Shown: in pieces, positions 46,516 through 57,906 of the stretch
Layout of the letters: every line of letters starts with the position of its first letter
Numbering within the stretch: position 1 is the first letter of the stretch
Assembly (NCBI GenBank): GCA_021030905.1
Contig: JAGFMI010000014.1
Span: 1-64,000, forward strand
Length of the DNA: 64,000 bases
Origin: Pyrenula massariospora
Taxonomy: Eukaryota > Ascomycota > Eurotiomycetes > Pyrenulales > Pyrenulaceae
Direction: 5' to 3'
Notes under the pieces: generated by a model
Told to the model about the DNA's origin: nothing
Database searches by the model: none
Seen by the model: only the letters and a program-made list of their open reading frames with translations
Made by a program: the position numbers and the translations under genes

Positions 46516-49500
46516 TCACAATAACGATGTAGGTGGAGCTAGACCATGGTGTTCTGCAGTTCCGACATCGATTCCGTATCGCCATTCTCCATCTTCCCGT
46601 GGCTTTTGCTGCTTGAGTATCGAGACAGTGCTGCTGCCCTCCGTGTTACGGCTGTAGAGGCTCGTACTTTGCGAGATTGCTAGGCCAACGTCACCATCTG
46701 CATCTCTATAGGGTTCAGTGCCTTGAGCCCGATCCGGATGTTGTCTCTGATTGGGAGCAGATTGAAGGCTCTCGTCGTGCTCGGGCTTAGTCCGCCACCA
46801 GCCAAGGTTGACGAAATAGCCTCTCCAGACATTTTGCCGTCTGTTATGACGATTTCGTGAGTGAGACCTCGAAAGGCGAGCCCATTTTGGTCCTAAGCTT
46901 TTTTGTGGTGGAAGACTCGGGGCAAACGCATCGCTCATACCGCGTGTTCGCGAATCGTGTGGTAAGACGCTCTGTCCCAGGATGTTTGTCTTTGAATCCT
47001 CTTGTCGCATCCTTGCAATACGTACAAGCTCACTGCCAGCTAGCAGAGCCATTTGAGCGCCTATCGAATTTGGTGGTTGCATTACACCAGACTTTGTGTT
47101 GACGAAGACAGCCATCAGGATAACACACAACAAGATAATTCCGAGCATAATCTGGAGGCCGAGGGTTGCGGCGAAGCTCTGAACTAGTCGTGGTTCAGTC
47201 GTGGTGTATGTGGCTGGCGTGGAGGGCAATGGCCGGGAAGCAGAAGGAACGTATTTTCGCCCAATATTCATCATCTGAGCAGCATACTGTGCAATCAAAG
47301 GCCCTGCATGGTCACCCAGCAATGAGGGATTGGCGAGATAGTCTGCAGTGGTGGTGGAAGGGTTCACAAGGCCCATAATATAGAGCAGAAGATTCTTGCC
47401 ACCTGTAGGATAGATGTTGCGGGAGCCGAACAAATAGCCAATGTTTGTCCATGATAGACTTGAGATGTTGTAATCAGGGTGTGGCGCTAGTGGCCGGATA
47501 GACGAAGCTTCGTACCTTTTAACTGCCAATGGAAGAGTCACGCTCGAAGACAATGTAGTCCGCGTGCTCCGAGCGATAGTTGCGCGGACAGTCACGGCAG
47601 AGAAATTAAGCACGCAGTAGATGGATGCAATGTTTGTCAGGGTGAAGTCTGGATCTGTCCAATTCCCGACGTTTGATTGCGCTAACATATAAGCAGTTGT
47701 ATTGGGCCAGACGTTCAGCGTCACATGATTCCATTCAGGGCTTTCATCTTCATCTGGACCAGGACTTGAGGGAAATTGTCTCATGTTCCAATAAAATTCT
47801 CTCGTTCCGTCGGACCTAGTAAAATTGAATGTGGAGTCAAGGCGTTCTCCAGGACAGTATCGTAATCCCGGTATGGTATTGTTGCAGCCTACGAAAATGT
47901 ATTCTTGACTTCCTTGTTCTTCAACTTGGTATTTCTTCTTTTTTGGATAATCCTGGAAACCAAAAGACGAGCAATGTGGCGTAACGTTGACAGCGGGTAG
48001 CTCCAGAGTGATTTCGGTTCCGTCTGACAGGATCTTATCTGCCGTAGGATCTGGAACGACATCAGATATATTGCTGATTACTAATCCATTCACAAGTCCA
48101 ACAGGTCCTGCTGCTGCATAGGTAGATGACGGTGCGTATTGTAGGATGACTGCTGCCTGCGTTCTTAAAAGTAGCTCCTGGTCTTCTGATCCTGTGGCTC
48201 TGTCTCGCTGAATTGTGAAGTCGTTCAGGTTATTTACAATGCTTGGATCGTACGAAATCTGTGTCGTCCGTCCGACTGGATGAGACTTCGTGATGAAGAG
48301 TGCAGCGGCGAGGATCTTGATTGCTGTGATGAGTATGCGCGTTGCGGCTCCGGCCAGCAACAAAAAGGTCTTTGACCGGAAGACGAAGCCATAGAACCCT
48401 GCACCGAATATTGAATGATCGCTTGGCTTATCCAACAGCGCAGTGTCTGCAGCAATTGGGCGGAGTCGCATGGTGGCTAAAGGTTGGATTCTCTGGACAG
48501 CCGAATCCAATGCTTGTAAAGCGTATCCAAGCAAGACTAGAACAGCCGATGGGACATATATCCAGGCGTACACCTCATCTCGTGATGTGGCATCGAATCC
48601 CGAGTGCGACCGGCTTGATCTTTCAGTAAGACCGAGACCACTGATAGCCCCCGCGAGCACGATTATCAAGGCAGAACGGAAAGGTATACTCAACGAGAAA
48701 GGCTTATACCACGAAACGGAATGCCCTTGGGAGTGACCACCTCCATGATCAATGCTCAGCTTTGGATCCGAAGCTACAGGCCGGTCTGATTGACGCACTT
48801 CGATCCGAGTCCCATCTGCAGCTCTTGTCGTCCTCACAAACATGGATTTCAAATAAAAGCTCAATGCCTGTTTGTCCAGCTGGCCAGTAGCTAAGAAGGC
48901 TTTCTCAATCTCTTTGCTTCTTGCCAAAACGACACCTACTGCGCTTATTGAGCCAGGATCGTGAATCAAGTCTGTCCTTGGGCGTAGAAAGGTCGCGACG
49001 GCAACAGCAGAAACGGCTAAGACCGCCAACGATGCCTGTAACGATCGCAGAGAGTATCGTCGCAGTCTGAGCACCTTTGAAGAGACCGCCAGTCGTCCTT
49101 GGATAGGGATAGAAGCCGGTCGCCGATATTCCGTATTCACGACCTGGACCAAAAGTTTACTGAGCATTGAAGACAGGTCCGAGCGCATAAGGGACATATC
49201 CTCAAGATATTCATTCAACCTTGTCAGATTGTTTCCTCCCGTCAGCATGAGGAAAAAATTATCTGTTCCAATGCTACTGCTGAAGGATTGAGGAGTCCGG
49301 ACTGCTCCCGGACGATACCAGGTATCTCCGTCCACGAAGTAAAAGGTACTGAAGTCTTGATCCGAGGAGGTCACATTGTCCATAAAGCTTTCTCTCGGAA
49401 ATCTAGTCTCAACTGGGGGTCCCCCTGTGCGTCCGCCGTTATCTGAAGGCTTGAGGAATTGATTGATTTTCAAAACGATCGACTCCGGGTTAGAGATATT

Positions 49501-50967
49501 CAAAGCTTGTATGCTTGAGGCCGTCGATGAGATTGTTTGCATAACGGCGGTCCTTGGGTCTACTTCAACCTCATGATTCTCTATACGGTAACCAATCTTG
49601 CATACCAAGCTAGAAACAGAAGCGCCATCTAGGCTTGAGGCATCCGAGCCTGTTTTCCAGATATTCATCACTAGCCTCAGGTCCGAATTGGTATTGTTGC
49701 CGCAATTGATGGGCTTGGAGTAGCTGGAGTTCACAACGTTATATGGACATTGCCAATCGCCGCATGTGGTGTAATTAAACCACGCAGACAAATTTAAAAG
49801 CGTTTTCGTCGTCGCGGCCGCAGATCCTATGGGGATTAACGGATAGTCGTTCTCAAAAATGTGGCATTTAGCGTTTTCAAGCTCTTTCTCGTCCGGCGAA
49901 AGTCTGATCGCAGAATATGTGAACTTAGCAGGCGGTGGCTCGGTCACTGTCACATTGCGCGGTGTCCAGGTAACCGGGTCGCATTGGAGGTCGACGGCAA
50001 ACGCCGAAGTGTTTGCGGATATCGTGAGATTCGCGTCTTCTGAGAATGTTGAAAGACTCGTTTGAGATATATTAAATGACTCATACGCACGGGCATTAGT
50101 GGTCCATTGTGGATAGTCAAAGCCCATTTTTTCCGTACTCAGATAGGACAGAAAAGACTGTGGGTCGAAGTAAGCAGTCTGATTGATACTGGCCCCGGTA
50201 ATTGTGTCGTTAACATCCAACATAGAAGTGCGAATCATAGATACTTCACTTGTAGAATGGCGAGGTAAGAGATCTGTGAAGAACAAATTATTGGCGAATG
50301 GAACCATGGCGCCGCTAAGAAATGCTCCACAATAGCCGAGAAAGATACCATATTGTTTGTAGCGCTGCGACAGGTAGATGCCTTTGATATCCATCACGTC
50401 GGGATAGTTGATTTCGATTAGGGCATCTTTGGCAGATGACCATCCACTATGTAGATAGGACCACGGTCCGATCTTTTTCAGATCCTTTAGAAGCACTTCC
50501 CAAACAAAGGCCAATAGTACAACAATGACTGTTGGAAAATAGCGGGAAAATCTTGTCAAATCTTGTCCAACGGAGAATCCATGGTGTCTACGGTCAAGAA
50601 TATCAAAAACTTCGAGCACTGCGATCAACAACGCAAATACAAGACTAAGTGCTAGACTGAAAGGAAGTCGCAGCATTCTTGGGATCCATTCAGCGGGGAT
50701 CCTTTGCGGAGGATAGGCGACTATATCCCCCATTTCCGAAATGGATAGAGACCGGGCGCGAAATTCCTCATGAATCCCCGGAATATGTGAAGAAGCATTC
50801 TCGTCAAAGCCGACCGGCAACCCCTCGGCCTGTTCGCCGTTGTGAGGAGATCGTTGAGAAGAATTGTCCATCGTGGTTTCACCTTCGAGGCTACTGCGAG
50901 ATACATCGCGGCCTCTGGAAACCAGCGGAATACTATCCGGATGCATCGTAGCTTTACCAGGTGGCAT
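46516..50967 (-). CDS. Large DUF3433 multispan membrane protein
   Basis: Predicted 1,483 residues in one uninterrupted exon. DUF3433 is a fungal family of very large membrane proteins of unknown function with a duplicated architecture. The first unit has membrane segments near residues 101-121, 143-160 and 206-230, then a long outside domain with many N-x-S/T glycosylation sites. After a transmembrane segment (ASLAVLAVSAVAVATFL) and a cytosolic linker the pattern repeats: hydrophobic segments (ALIIVLAGAISGLGL; AWIYVPSAVLVLLGYALQAL; LLLAGAATRILITAIKILAAALFI), a second glycosylated domain and a final span (LQIMLGIILLCVILMAVFV). Both ends are hydrophilic and Ser-rich. In-frame ATGs at 50,967 and 50,946 are both plausible starts. 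It is divergent from the antiporter gene. Confidence 0.88.
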   Translation of the reverse strand: MPPGKATMHPDSIPLVSRGRDVSRSSLEGETTMDNSSQRSPHNGEQAEGLPVGFDENASSHIPGIHEEFRARSLSISEMGDIVAYPPQRIPAEWIPRMLRLPFSLALSLVFALLIAVLEVFDILDRRHHGFSVGQDLTRFSRYFPTVIVVLLAFVWEVLLKDLKKIGPWSYLHSGWSSAKDALIEINYPDVMDIKGIYLSQRYKQYGIFLGYCGAFLSGAMVPFANNLFFTDLLPRHSTSEVSMIRTSMLDVNDTITGASINQTAYFDPQSFLSYLSTEKMGFDYPQWTTNARAYESFNISQTSLSTFSEDANLTISANTSAFAVDLQCDPVTWTPRNVTVTEPPPAKFTYSAIRLSPDEKELENAKCHIFENDYPLIPIGSAAATTKTLLNLSAWFNYTTCGDWQCPYNVVNSSYSKPINCGNNTNSDLRLVMNIWKTGSDASSLDGASVSSLVCKIGYRIENHEVEVDPRTAVMQTISSTASSIQALNISNPESIVLKINQFLKPSDNGGRTGGPPVETRFPRESFMDNVTSSDQDFSTFYFVDGDTWYRPGAVRTPQSFSSSIGTDNFFLMLTGGNNLTRLNEYLEDMSLMRSDLSSMLSKLLVQVVNTEYRRPASIPIQGRLAVSSKVLRLRRYSLRSLQASLAVLAVSAVAVATFLRPRTDLIHDPGSISAVGVVLARSKEIEKAFLATGQLDKQALSFYLKSMFVRTTRAADGTRIEVRQSDRPVASDPKLSIDHGGGHSQGHSVSWYKPFSLSIPFRSALIIVLAGAISGLGLTERSSRSHSGFDATSRDEVYAWIYVPSAVLVLLGYALQALDSAVQRIQPLATMRLRPIAADTALLDKPSDHSIFGAGFYGFVFRSKTFLLLAGAATRILITAIKILAAALFITKSHPVGRTTQISYDPSIVNNLNDFTIQRDRATGSEDQELLLRTQAAVILQYAPSSTYAAAGPVGLVNGLVISNISDVVPDPTADKILSDGTEITLELPAVNVTPHCSSFGFQDYPKKKKYQVEEQGSQEYIFVGCNNTIPGLRYCPGERLDSTFNFTRSDGTREFYWNMRQFPSSPGPDEDESPEWNHVTLNVWPNTTAYMLAQSNVGNWTDPDFTLTNIASIYCVLNFSAVTVRATIARSTRTTLSSSVTLPLAVKRYEASSIRPLAPHPDYNISSLSWTNIGYLFGSRNIYPTGGKNLLLYIMGLVNPSTTTADYLANPSLLGDHAGPLIAQYAAQMMNIGRKYVPSASRPLPSTPATYTTTEPRLVQSFAATLGLQIMLGIILLCVILMAVFVNTKSGVMQPPNSIGAQMALLAGSELVRIARMRQEDSKTNILGQSVLPHDSRTRGMSDAFAPSLPPQKSLGPKWARLSRSHSRNRHNRRQNVWRGYFVNLGWWRTKPEHDESLQSAPNQRQHPDRAQGTEPYRDADGDVGLAISQSTSLYSRNTEGSSTVSILKQQKPREDGEWRYGIDVGTAEHHGLAPPTSLL

Positions 50968-51889
50968 TCGATTTGAGAATGATCATCATTCGCAACACTG
51001 GCTACTAAAGTTTTGGAACAATTGCTTAAATTTAAGCTTCTTTTCAAGCCCTCGCTAAGCACGGATAAGGCGGTCTGGAACCCGGACTTTGTGACGTTTT
51101 CACGTTGTCTTTGGCCGTGTTGTCGCGGGTGATTGACTTGGTAAAGACATTAAACGGAAACAGGATCTCTTGCGAACATGTATAATTCCATAGAATCTAA
51201 CAAAGAACAAAAGAAAATTGTAAAACGCGTCGAAAGGTAAATCGCAGGCTGCGGTAAGGAGGTGGGACGCCGGGCAAAAACACAAAAGTGAGCCATGGGG
51301 GCCAGAGCGTACATCCCGGTTCCAAAACGGCGCGAAGGAACATGGCGCGCCTGCCAAGAGGACAATAGATTTGATGAGGAAGATGCTGCGCCCACTGTTG
51401 GCCTGAAATGCGTCGAGGTTTGGGCCTAAACGAGGGTCCATATCGATGTTCGTAGTAATAGGTACACGAGGCTTCGGCCATGGGAAGCCTGACCGAGCAT
51501 CAATCCGACCAGCAATGTCCGTCAACCCTCTTTTTCATTCCAGCCTTTTACTTCTGTCGTATCTCACCGAGACTGTGAGATGGGGAAACAGGTTTGAGTT
51601 GATTCACACGATGGTAAGGGGATAGAAAAATAGGTCGGGGAGGGGATCCTCGGCCAATCCTCTTCCCCTCTTTTGCCGTGGGTACACGCAGAAACGATGA
51701 TGCGTAGTCGAGGAGCCCAAACTCCCCTCCTATTCTTTCGTCAACTCAGTTCAGTTGCAAACCCGGACAGCTTGGCTCAAGCACTTCCTATCTGTTTCTT
51801 GTGTAGTTGTCTTCTCGGTGGAGAATCGGTCGTCTCCAAAGCCGTCCCGCCATGAACTTGGACCCAAGTTCAGCAGAACCACCAAAGAA
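50968..51889. promoter_or_regulatory. Divergent promoter region (DUF3433 / antiporter)
   Basis: About 920 bases between two genes transcribed away from each other. The antiporter side holds a 14-codon upstream ORF, listed separately. Longer frames on the minus strand have no recognisable domain and I do not call them. Confidence 0.5.
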
Positions 51890-51893
51890 ATGA
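51852..51893 (+). other. Upstream ORF overlapping the antiporter start
   Basis: Fourteen codons, encoding MNLDPSSAEPPKK and a stop. Its TGA overlaps the antiporter start codon in the four bases ATGA (51,890-51,893). Such an overlap would let ribosomes that finish the upstream ORF restart on the main one, or would lower its translation. It counts only if the mRNA leader begins upstream of 51,852, which the sequence alone does not show. Confidence 0.45.
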
Positions 51894-53451
51894 AGTCAAA
51901 CACCGACACAAGTCTTGTCGAGCAATTTGAAGCTACTCCGCCCCATGTGACCTATCTTCTTCTCTCCCTGTTTCTGATCGTGTATGCGCTCTTCTCTCGC
52001 TTCATTCGCAATCGCCTCCACCTCTCGGAACCTCCTCTGGCCGTGATATTCGGCCTCATCTTTGGGCCCTACGCTCTAGACATTCTGACGCCTCGCAAAT
52101 GGGGGTTAGGCGACGACATCGTCCAGGAGACCACCCGTGTCATTGTCGGCATACAATGCTTTGCCATCGGGATCGAGCTACCGAAATTCTACTTCTCAGG
52201 TCATTGGAAGAGCGTCCTGATGATGCTGGGGCCGGTCATGGCCTTTGGGTGGCTGATATGCGCTCTATTTGTTCATCTGATGTTCAATACACCGCTACCA
52301 ACATCCTTGATCATTGCAGCGTGTCTGACTCCTACTGATCCCGTTCTTGCCGCCTCGGTTCTGTCAAATTCGACCTTCTCAAACCGCGTTCCTTCGAGAA
52401 TTAAGCATTTACTAAGCGCGGAATCTGCAACAAACGATGGCGGTAGGCAATATTTCCTTATTCAAGTTCATACCCTGACTCGATCTCGTCGGAGATCTCT
52501 CTGATCAATCTAACTTAATCTGCTTATCTTCCAGTATCCTTTCCCTTTCTCTACCTGGGACTATCAATCCTGACGACGGCGACCAAGTCATCGGCAGCCA
52601 AGAAATTTATCGTGATCACAATCTTGTGGCAGTGTGCCCTCGGCATCATTCTTGGCCTACTCATCGGCCATCTAGCATATCGTCTCCTCCGCTTATCTGA
52701 GGAACGATCATTCATTGGCCGGCCGTCTTTTCTCGCCTTCTACCTTCTGCTCGCCATGCTCTCGGTCTCAATCGGCGCGATTCTGGGAAGCGATGATTTT
52801 CTAATCGCTTTCGGGGCTGGCATCGGCTTTGCAAGCGATGGATTTTATGCAGAGAGAACCCGCCATGTCGACCTGCCCAATGTGATCGATCTGCTACTCA
52901 ATTCATCCATGTTCGTATACTTTGGCACCATCATCCCGTGGGATCAGTTCAACCGAGCGATATCTCAAACTGTCTCCATCAAACCTGGTCGCTTAGTTGC
53001 CTTCCTGATCTTGGTTCTCCTCTTCCGTCGAATTCCAATTGTCCTCGCTCTAAAGCGTTTCATTCCCCACATCCGCACGTATCGCGAAGCATTATTCTGT
53101 GGTCACTTTGGACCGATGGGCCTCGGCGCTCTATTTTTAGCTATCGAAGCGAGAGCGCAACTTGAGACTGGCACTTCTCTACCACTCCCTTTTCCACCAC
53201 ACGTTCCAGATGCCGAAGGCGAAAGGACGATGGCTGCACAGGCGATCTGGCCCATAGTTTGTGCGGTCGTCTTCACCAGCACCATCGTCCATGGGCTCTC
53301 GGTCCTGGGGGTCAGTCTTGGCAGTCACTTCTCAAGGAAGCCGTCTGAACGTGCACGGTTGCTGGGTGGGGAGCAGGAGGGCTTGGGTGGGATGATCCAC
53401 AGTGATGATGATTCCATGCAGGACGAGGAAGAATCTAGCCCTGAAGAGTGA
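51890..53451 (+). CDS. Na+/H+ antiporter, Nha1-like (CPA family)
   Basis: Predicted 489 residues: exon 1 51,890-52,442 and exon 2 52,535-53,451, with a 92-base intron. It is a membrane exchanger that expels Na+ or K+ for H+. Family blocks: EPPLAVIFGLIFGPYALDIL, VIVGIQCFAIGIELPKFYFSGHWKSV, LIIAACLTPTDPVLAASVLSNSTF, then LLSAESATNDGVSFPFLYLGLSIL joined across the intron, and SDDFLIAFGAGIGFASDGFYAERTRH. The TDP and ND acidic residues of the ion site are present. Compared with yeast Nha1 the long cytosolic tail is almost absent: the protein ends about 50 residues after the last span in an acidic Ser-rich stretch. No in-frame ATG lies upstream of 51,890. Confidence 0.93.
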
Positions 53452-54374
53452 TGTTTGATGCGATAAAGACCTTTTCGATGTGCATCAGAACCCAAAGAGC
53501 CTCTCCTATCAAGTGTTCGATTCACAAGACCTACTATATCAACCATCACCATCACCGACGGGGAATAAGCGATATGATGACGGGCTATGGTCCTGAACAA
53601 CGTCTATATGCTCTCCGCCCGCATTGTTCTCCCATCAGCGAACCAAATCACAATCTTGACGGGTCTTCCACGCGTCGGGCCAGAGCTCGATTGATCCTAA
53701 ATTTGTCCCTATTGCGTGCCTTGAATGCAAACCAGCCGTCTGTCCGGATCGCGATCCGAACTGGCAAAGTGTTGAGATTCGGATACCAGAATTTTTCATA
53801 GCCGGCGAGTGATGAGACGGAGAGTCTGCTATTTGGTCGATGAGGCCCCGCGTTCGAGGCAAGTGAGCTTGGGGTGATAAGATGATCATGCTTTCGAAGT
53901 AGAATGTTGGCAGGAAAAGATAGCAACTAGGGAGGTGGACAAGTAGACAGATGTTGTCAGAGAATGTGACGAAAGAATCGCGTATGCATTTATCAATGAA
54001 GAAAAGGAACCACGCGATGACGATGAACGGCATTCGAATTGACAGCTACTTTGTTCGGATAATGTAGAGTTTGAAAAACCATTGTGAAGGAGATCTAAGA
54101 TAGATACCGTTTCCTGGTCATAAGGAAATCTCGCACTTAATGGCCAAGCCTCACATAGATATTTACGAGCAAATGTATTTGAAGATTGTATTGTAGATAT
54201 CTAGATCGAAAGAGAGACAGCATATTTCTGAGGTACCTCTTCCGCCCCAGCGTCTGAGCCAGCGTGCCACTGGAAGAATTCATTTGAGTCGATCCTGTCG
54301 TAAGTGCGCATTTCGTGCCTTCACCCAGCCCTCCTCACCCGCTCCATTCCATAGCTCAAGAGTCGTTGACAACT
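53452..54374. other. Intergenic region between convergent genes
   Basis: About 920 bases between the 3' ends of the antiporter gene (plus) and the NCBP3-like gene (minus). Only short frames without domains are present. Nothing further is recognised. Confidence 0.45.
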
Positions 54375-56022
54375 TTACCCAAATAAGTCTCCCGCCTTCA
54401 CTCTACCCCTGCCCTTACTTCCCCTTCCCTCTAATACTTCATCGAACAACTCCTTCCCCCGGTTTCCCGCTCCAGCTCTTCCGCCGTCTACGGCAGCATA
54501 TCTCTTTGGAAACAATTCTTTCACCTCCTGATTTCCTATGCCACCCATCCCCTTGATCCTAAGACCTGTCTTCGCCGCAGTCCCCTTGATACTCAATTCC
54601 CTATTTAGCGCTGCAGAGCCTTTGATGTTCAACCCTTGTCCAGTCCGGACATCCCCTGCACCATCAACTAGCGGGACAGCAAGAGAAGATGAGAAAGAGT
54701 CTCCAAGCGATGTTTCTGGAGAAGAAGGGGCGTCGAAGTCTATGCCATCTGTGCGACGGTGATTAGAGCGATCCGTTTTGTGCGGAAAAAGCTCCTTTGA
54801 TGTTGGTTTTGGTGACGATGAGGGGAAGAGCTCCTTCCCAGGAGATGTGCTGTTTGCTGCAGAGGTGAGAAGCTCTTTGCGGAGATTTGCAGCACGAACG
54901 CGGTTATTGGATGAAGAAGGAGGAGAGGCGGGATCGGAAGTGAGCAGCGTGGAGCTAGAAGATGGGAAAAGGTCTTTGGAGGATTGTAGCATGGTGGTTG
55001 TCAACGTGTCCGAGGAGAAAAGCTCTTTGCCGGTGTTGTTTAAGCGGCCGGAGGGTGGAGAGCGCGTTCGGAATCCATTGGTACGACGACGCTTACGGAA
55101 TGTGGTTTCATCATCGGATACAATGCTCACATCGAGCTCATCTGGATTGGAATGAGGCGACGCACTGCGATTCCGCTGGCGATTTCTACGTCGGGATGAG
55201 TAATTATCGAATAAATCATCATCCCGACTGCGTTTATTGGTGTGTGCGCCGCTATCTGACTGCGCTTCGTCATCGTACATGCTTGCGTTGAATTCTTCGA
55301 CACCACCATTGGCATTTCGCACGCGTCGACTATGCTCGCGATCGTCATATCTATTGCGTCGGTAATCTCCGTTCGCTTCACCGTGCCCACCTCGTCCACG
55401 CCTTGGCCGTCCATTCCGAAACTCCTTATTCATGTTTTCCCGGGGATCGTGCTCGGGGTTAAGAAGGTAGAATCGACTGACTTCATACGATCTTGGCTGC
55501 TTCTTATCCGTATTGACTGCCATTCGGATCTCCAAGGCGTCATTTTGAAATGGCTCGATATTCCTAGCTCGCCGACTGTGCAGTGGGCCGAGATGGGCGG
55601 CTTGTTCAGGCTCAGCTGAGAGTGTGGTAAGAGCCTGAGAAGCATCTTCGGGAGAAGGGAAGATGAGATTGGCAGATGAGTCGTCAATCCATTCAATGTC
55701 TCTTTTCGTGGCCTGGAAGGTAGGGAATGAATTGGTAAGGTAATTGATCAGTTCAGCCGTTGTCACTTGGTCATTGAAGCCCGAAAGGAATATTTTCGTC
55801 AATTGAATGTTCGATTCAGCCAATCCATTCACATCTTTTGCGTCATCAGACGTGACATTAACGACGGGTGGTATTTGAACTGGTGATGCTTCGCCGGGCT
55901 AGAAATGACAGTTAGTGTTAGTGAAGCAAGACCAAGAGCTTGAGGCAAACTTCTAAGAGTTCTGGCTCCGGGAGATCGGCGTCAAGCTCGATGTCGATAT
56001 CCATTACATCGTCTGTCGCCAT
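54375..56022 (-). CDS. NCBP3-like nuclear cap-binding protein
   Basis: Predicted 531 residues: exon 1 56,022-55,951 (24 codons) and exon 2 55,898-54,375, with a 52-base intron joining PEPELLE to PGEASPVQ. The N-terminal domain (about residues 57-120) has the RRM-like pattern TKIFLSGFNDQVTTAELINYL and RDIEWIDDSSANLIF; the W-x-D-D-S-S core is typical of nuclear cap-binding subunit 3 (DUF2414). Animal NCBP3 binds the mRNA cap region and links to TREX export. The C-terminal 350 residues are disordered, with an R/G-rich patch (RPRRGRGG), basic RS-like stretches and eight degenerate K-E-L-F-P motifs plus three L-x-I-K-G copies. These tails are unlike the animal protein. Confidence 0.82.
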
Positions 56023-56428
56023 CTTGAGAGCGGAGGCACCAGTGGTGAAGAAGTGAAAGAGAAAAGCGTAGTTACAGGTCAAGTTGGATGACAGCCTCGA
56101 ACGAGGCGCGAGAGACTGATCTCATGGCTTGGCATCAGAAACATACGCTAGGCCCTTTTCGGGTTGATCCGATCTGTATAAGAAAATCCTCTCGGATTCA
56201 TCGTCTCTGTACACGGCGATGAAGGATTTTTGTCGCCAGGAAACTTATATTTAACAGCAGCACAATTGGACAACGAACCCCGACACGCTCTGCTAATGGT
56301 AAATGAAGCTCCCGAGAGCAATACTTGGGTTGCATACTCGTCAAGTAGTGACTATTGACATCTCATCTCTATCTAAATAGTTACCCAAAGAATATATTTC
56401 CAAGAAGTCGAAAAATTGTGAACTCGAT
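56023..56428. other. Intergenic region
   Basis: About 400 bases between two minus-strand genes, holding the NCBP3-like promoter and the 3' end of the GH16 mRNA. No element stands out. Confidence 0.45.
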
Positions 56429-57906
56429 CTAGAACCTATCGCCATGCCCATGCTTTTCCATATGCCTCAATAAATGCCTCTTTCTACCCATGTCTCTCCT
56501 CATCTTTTCCTTCGGGAAATCATCGTAGGTCATGGCGCTCATTGTCACTGTCTTTACATCGCCTCCACTACCAGGTGTCGAAGCAGGCATAGCTACTGCA
56601 CCGTTCGATAGCTCTACCGCCGGGGTGATGCTTGTGCTCGTAGCCAGCGTAGTCCCAGCTGGAGTAGTCACTGCCGAAGACGCCGAAGTCGAGGACGGCG
56701 CCTTGCTTTCTACCGGAGCTGGTACGCCTGTGTACGGCACGTTCGTCGAGATCGCGGTCGACGCAGGAGACGGTGGGATTGCTGCGGTACCGGTCTCGGC
56801 TGTCGCGTTTCCGCTGGGGCTGCTCACCCCACTGGACTTTGAGGCACCTCCGTCTATGTAAACCTTCAGCGAGTTGACGCTCCAGTACGCGTCCTTGAAA
56901 TCTCCTGCATGGTTCTGGACGTAGTCATTGCAAGTCGCCGCTTTGGCCGAGCAAGTCGGATCTGAAGCCCAGACTTGACCTGCCCAATCTCCGCAAAATG
57001 TCGTGTCAAAGACAAGTTGCAGTCCCCTAAAGTGCGAGTCAATGTCGCAAGACCCGCTGCCAAATCTAGCTGTTGGTATGCCCCATCCGCTCGGGTCAGG
57101 GTTGCCGGACGAGACATCTGACGGGACAGAGCCACGTGGGAAGAAATAGATAGAGATCCCGTCAGAGGTCCATTGTGTAGCATATACACCTCCATTTGCA
57201 GAATTGAATCCACCACCGTAAGAGGCTGACGAACCGGAAGAGATACCACAGCCTGCATTAGTGGCCTGGTTTGGCGCGTTGACGTCGCAGTTAGAGGTAG
57301 CAAGTGATCCAGAGAAGCCACCCGAAGAGATACTGCAATCGCTGCTTGTGTGCAAAGTCATCTGGTTGGTGCTGCCACTGTTGACGCCTTCAATTATGTC
57401 AATTTCACCGTTGTTTGGCCAGTCAGAGCCAAGCATCCAGCTGCAGAAGTTTATGAGCCATGGAGTCTTGCTATATCGGAAGAAACAGGAACATACAATG
57501 CTGGCCAAGTACCGCATACGCCACCAGGCATGTGCGCAAGGTCAAGTATGACGAGGCCATGGTCGTAAGCTTTCGTGCTGGTCAGACGAACGCTGGACCT
57601 TCCAGGATCGGAGGCTGTGTTGGTGTAGTCGACACCAATGTAGACTGCATCATTGTCGGTATTGATGAGCCCGCCGCTGTGCGCCGTATTTTGGTCCACG
57701 TAGTTGACATAACCGTGGGTTGGGTCAGATCCCTGCATTTCACCATGTTAGCTAGAGGAGCGCATCAAGTGGTCAATGAGTCTTACCGTGAAGAAATCGA
57801 ACATGCTGAAGAATGATGAGGCCGAGTAGTCATCCTCGAGCACGTAACCAGCCGTGCTGAGAGATGCCAAACCCGCTACAGAAAGGAGCGTGGTAGCAGT
57901 AAACAT
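56429..57906 (-). CDS. Secreted GH16 endo-beta-glucanase
   Basis: Predicted 455 residues from exons 57,906-57,787, 57,732-57,497 and 57,440-56,429 (introns 54 and 56 bases, sum 456 codons). A signal peptide (MFTATTLLSVAGLASLSTAG) precedes a glycoside hydrolase family 16 domain. The catalytic motif is GEIDIIEG (E-x-D-x-x-E, nucleophile and acid/base Glu), reached through [23 protein letters not shown], which forms only when exons 2 and 3 are joined. Fungal relatives of this type (mixed-linked glucanases, MLG-like) cut beta-1,3/1,4-glucans in walls. A Ser/Thr/Pro-rich tail of about 100 residues follows, and then a basic end (KMRRDMGRKRHLLRHMEKHGHGDRF region) instead of a GPI signal. Confidence 0.93.

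Noticed and set aside
51100-51525. 141-codon minus-strand frame between the DUF3433 and antiporter genes
   Set aside because: No domain, and it lies in the divergent promoter region with overlapping frames of similar length.
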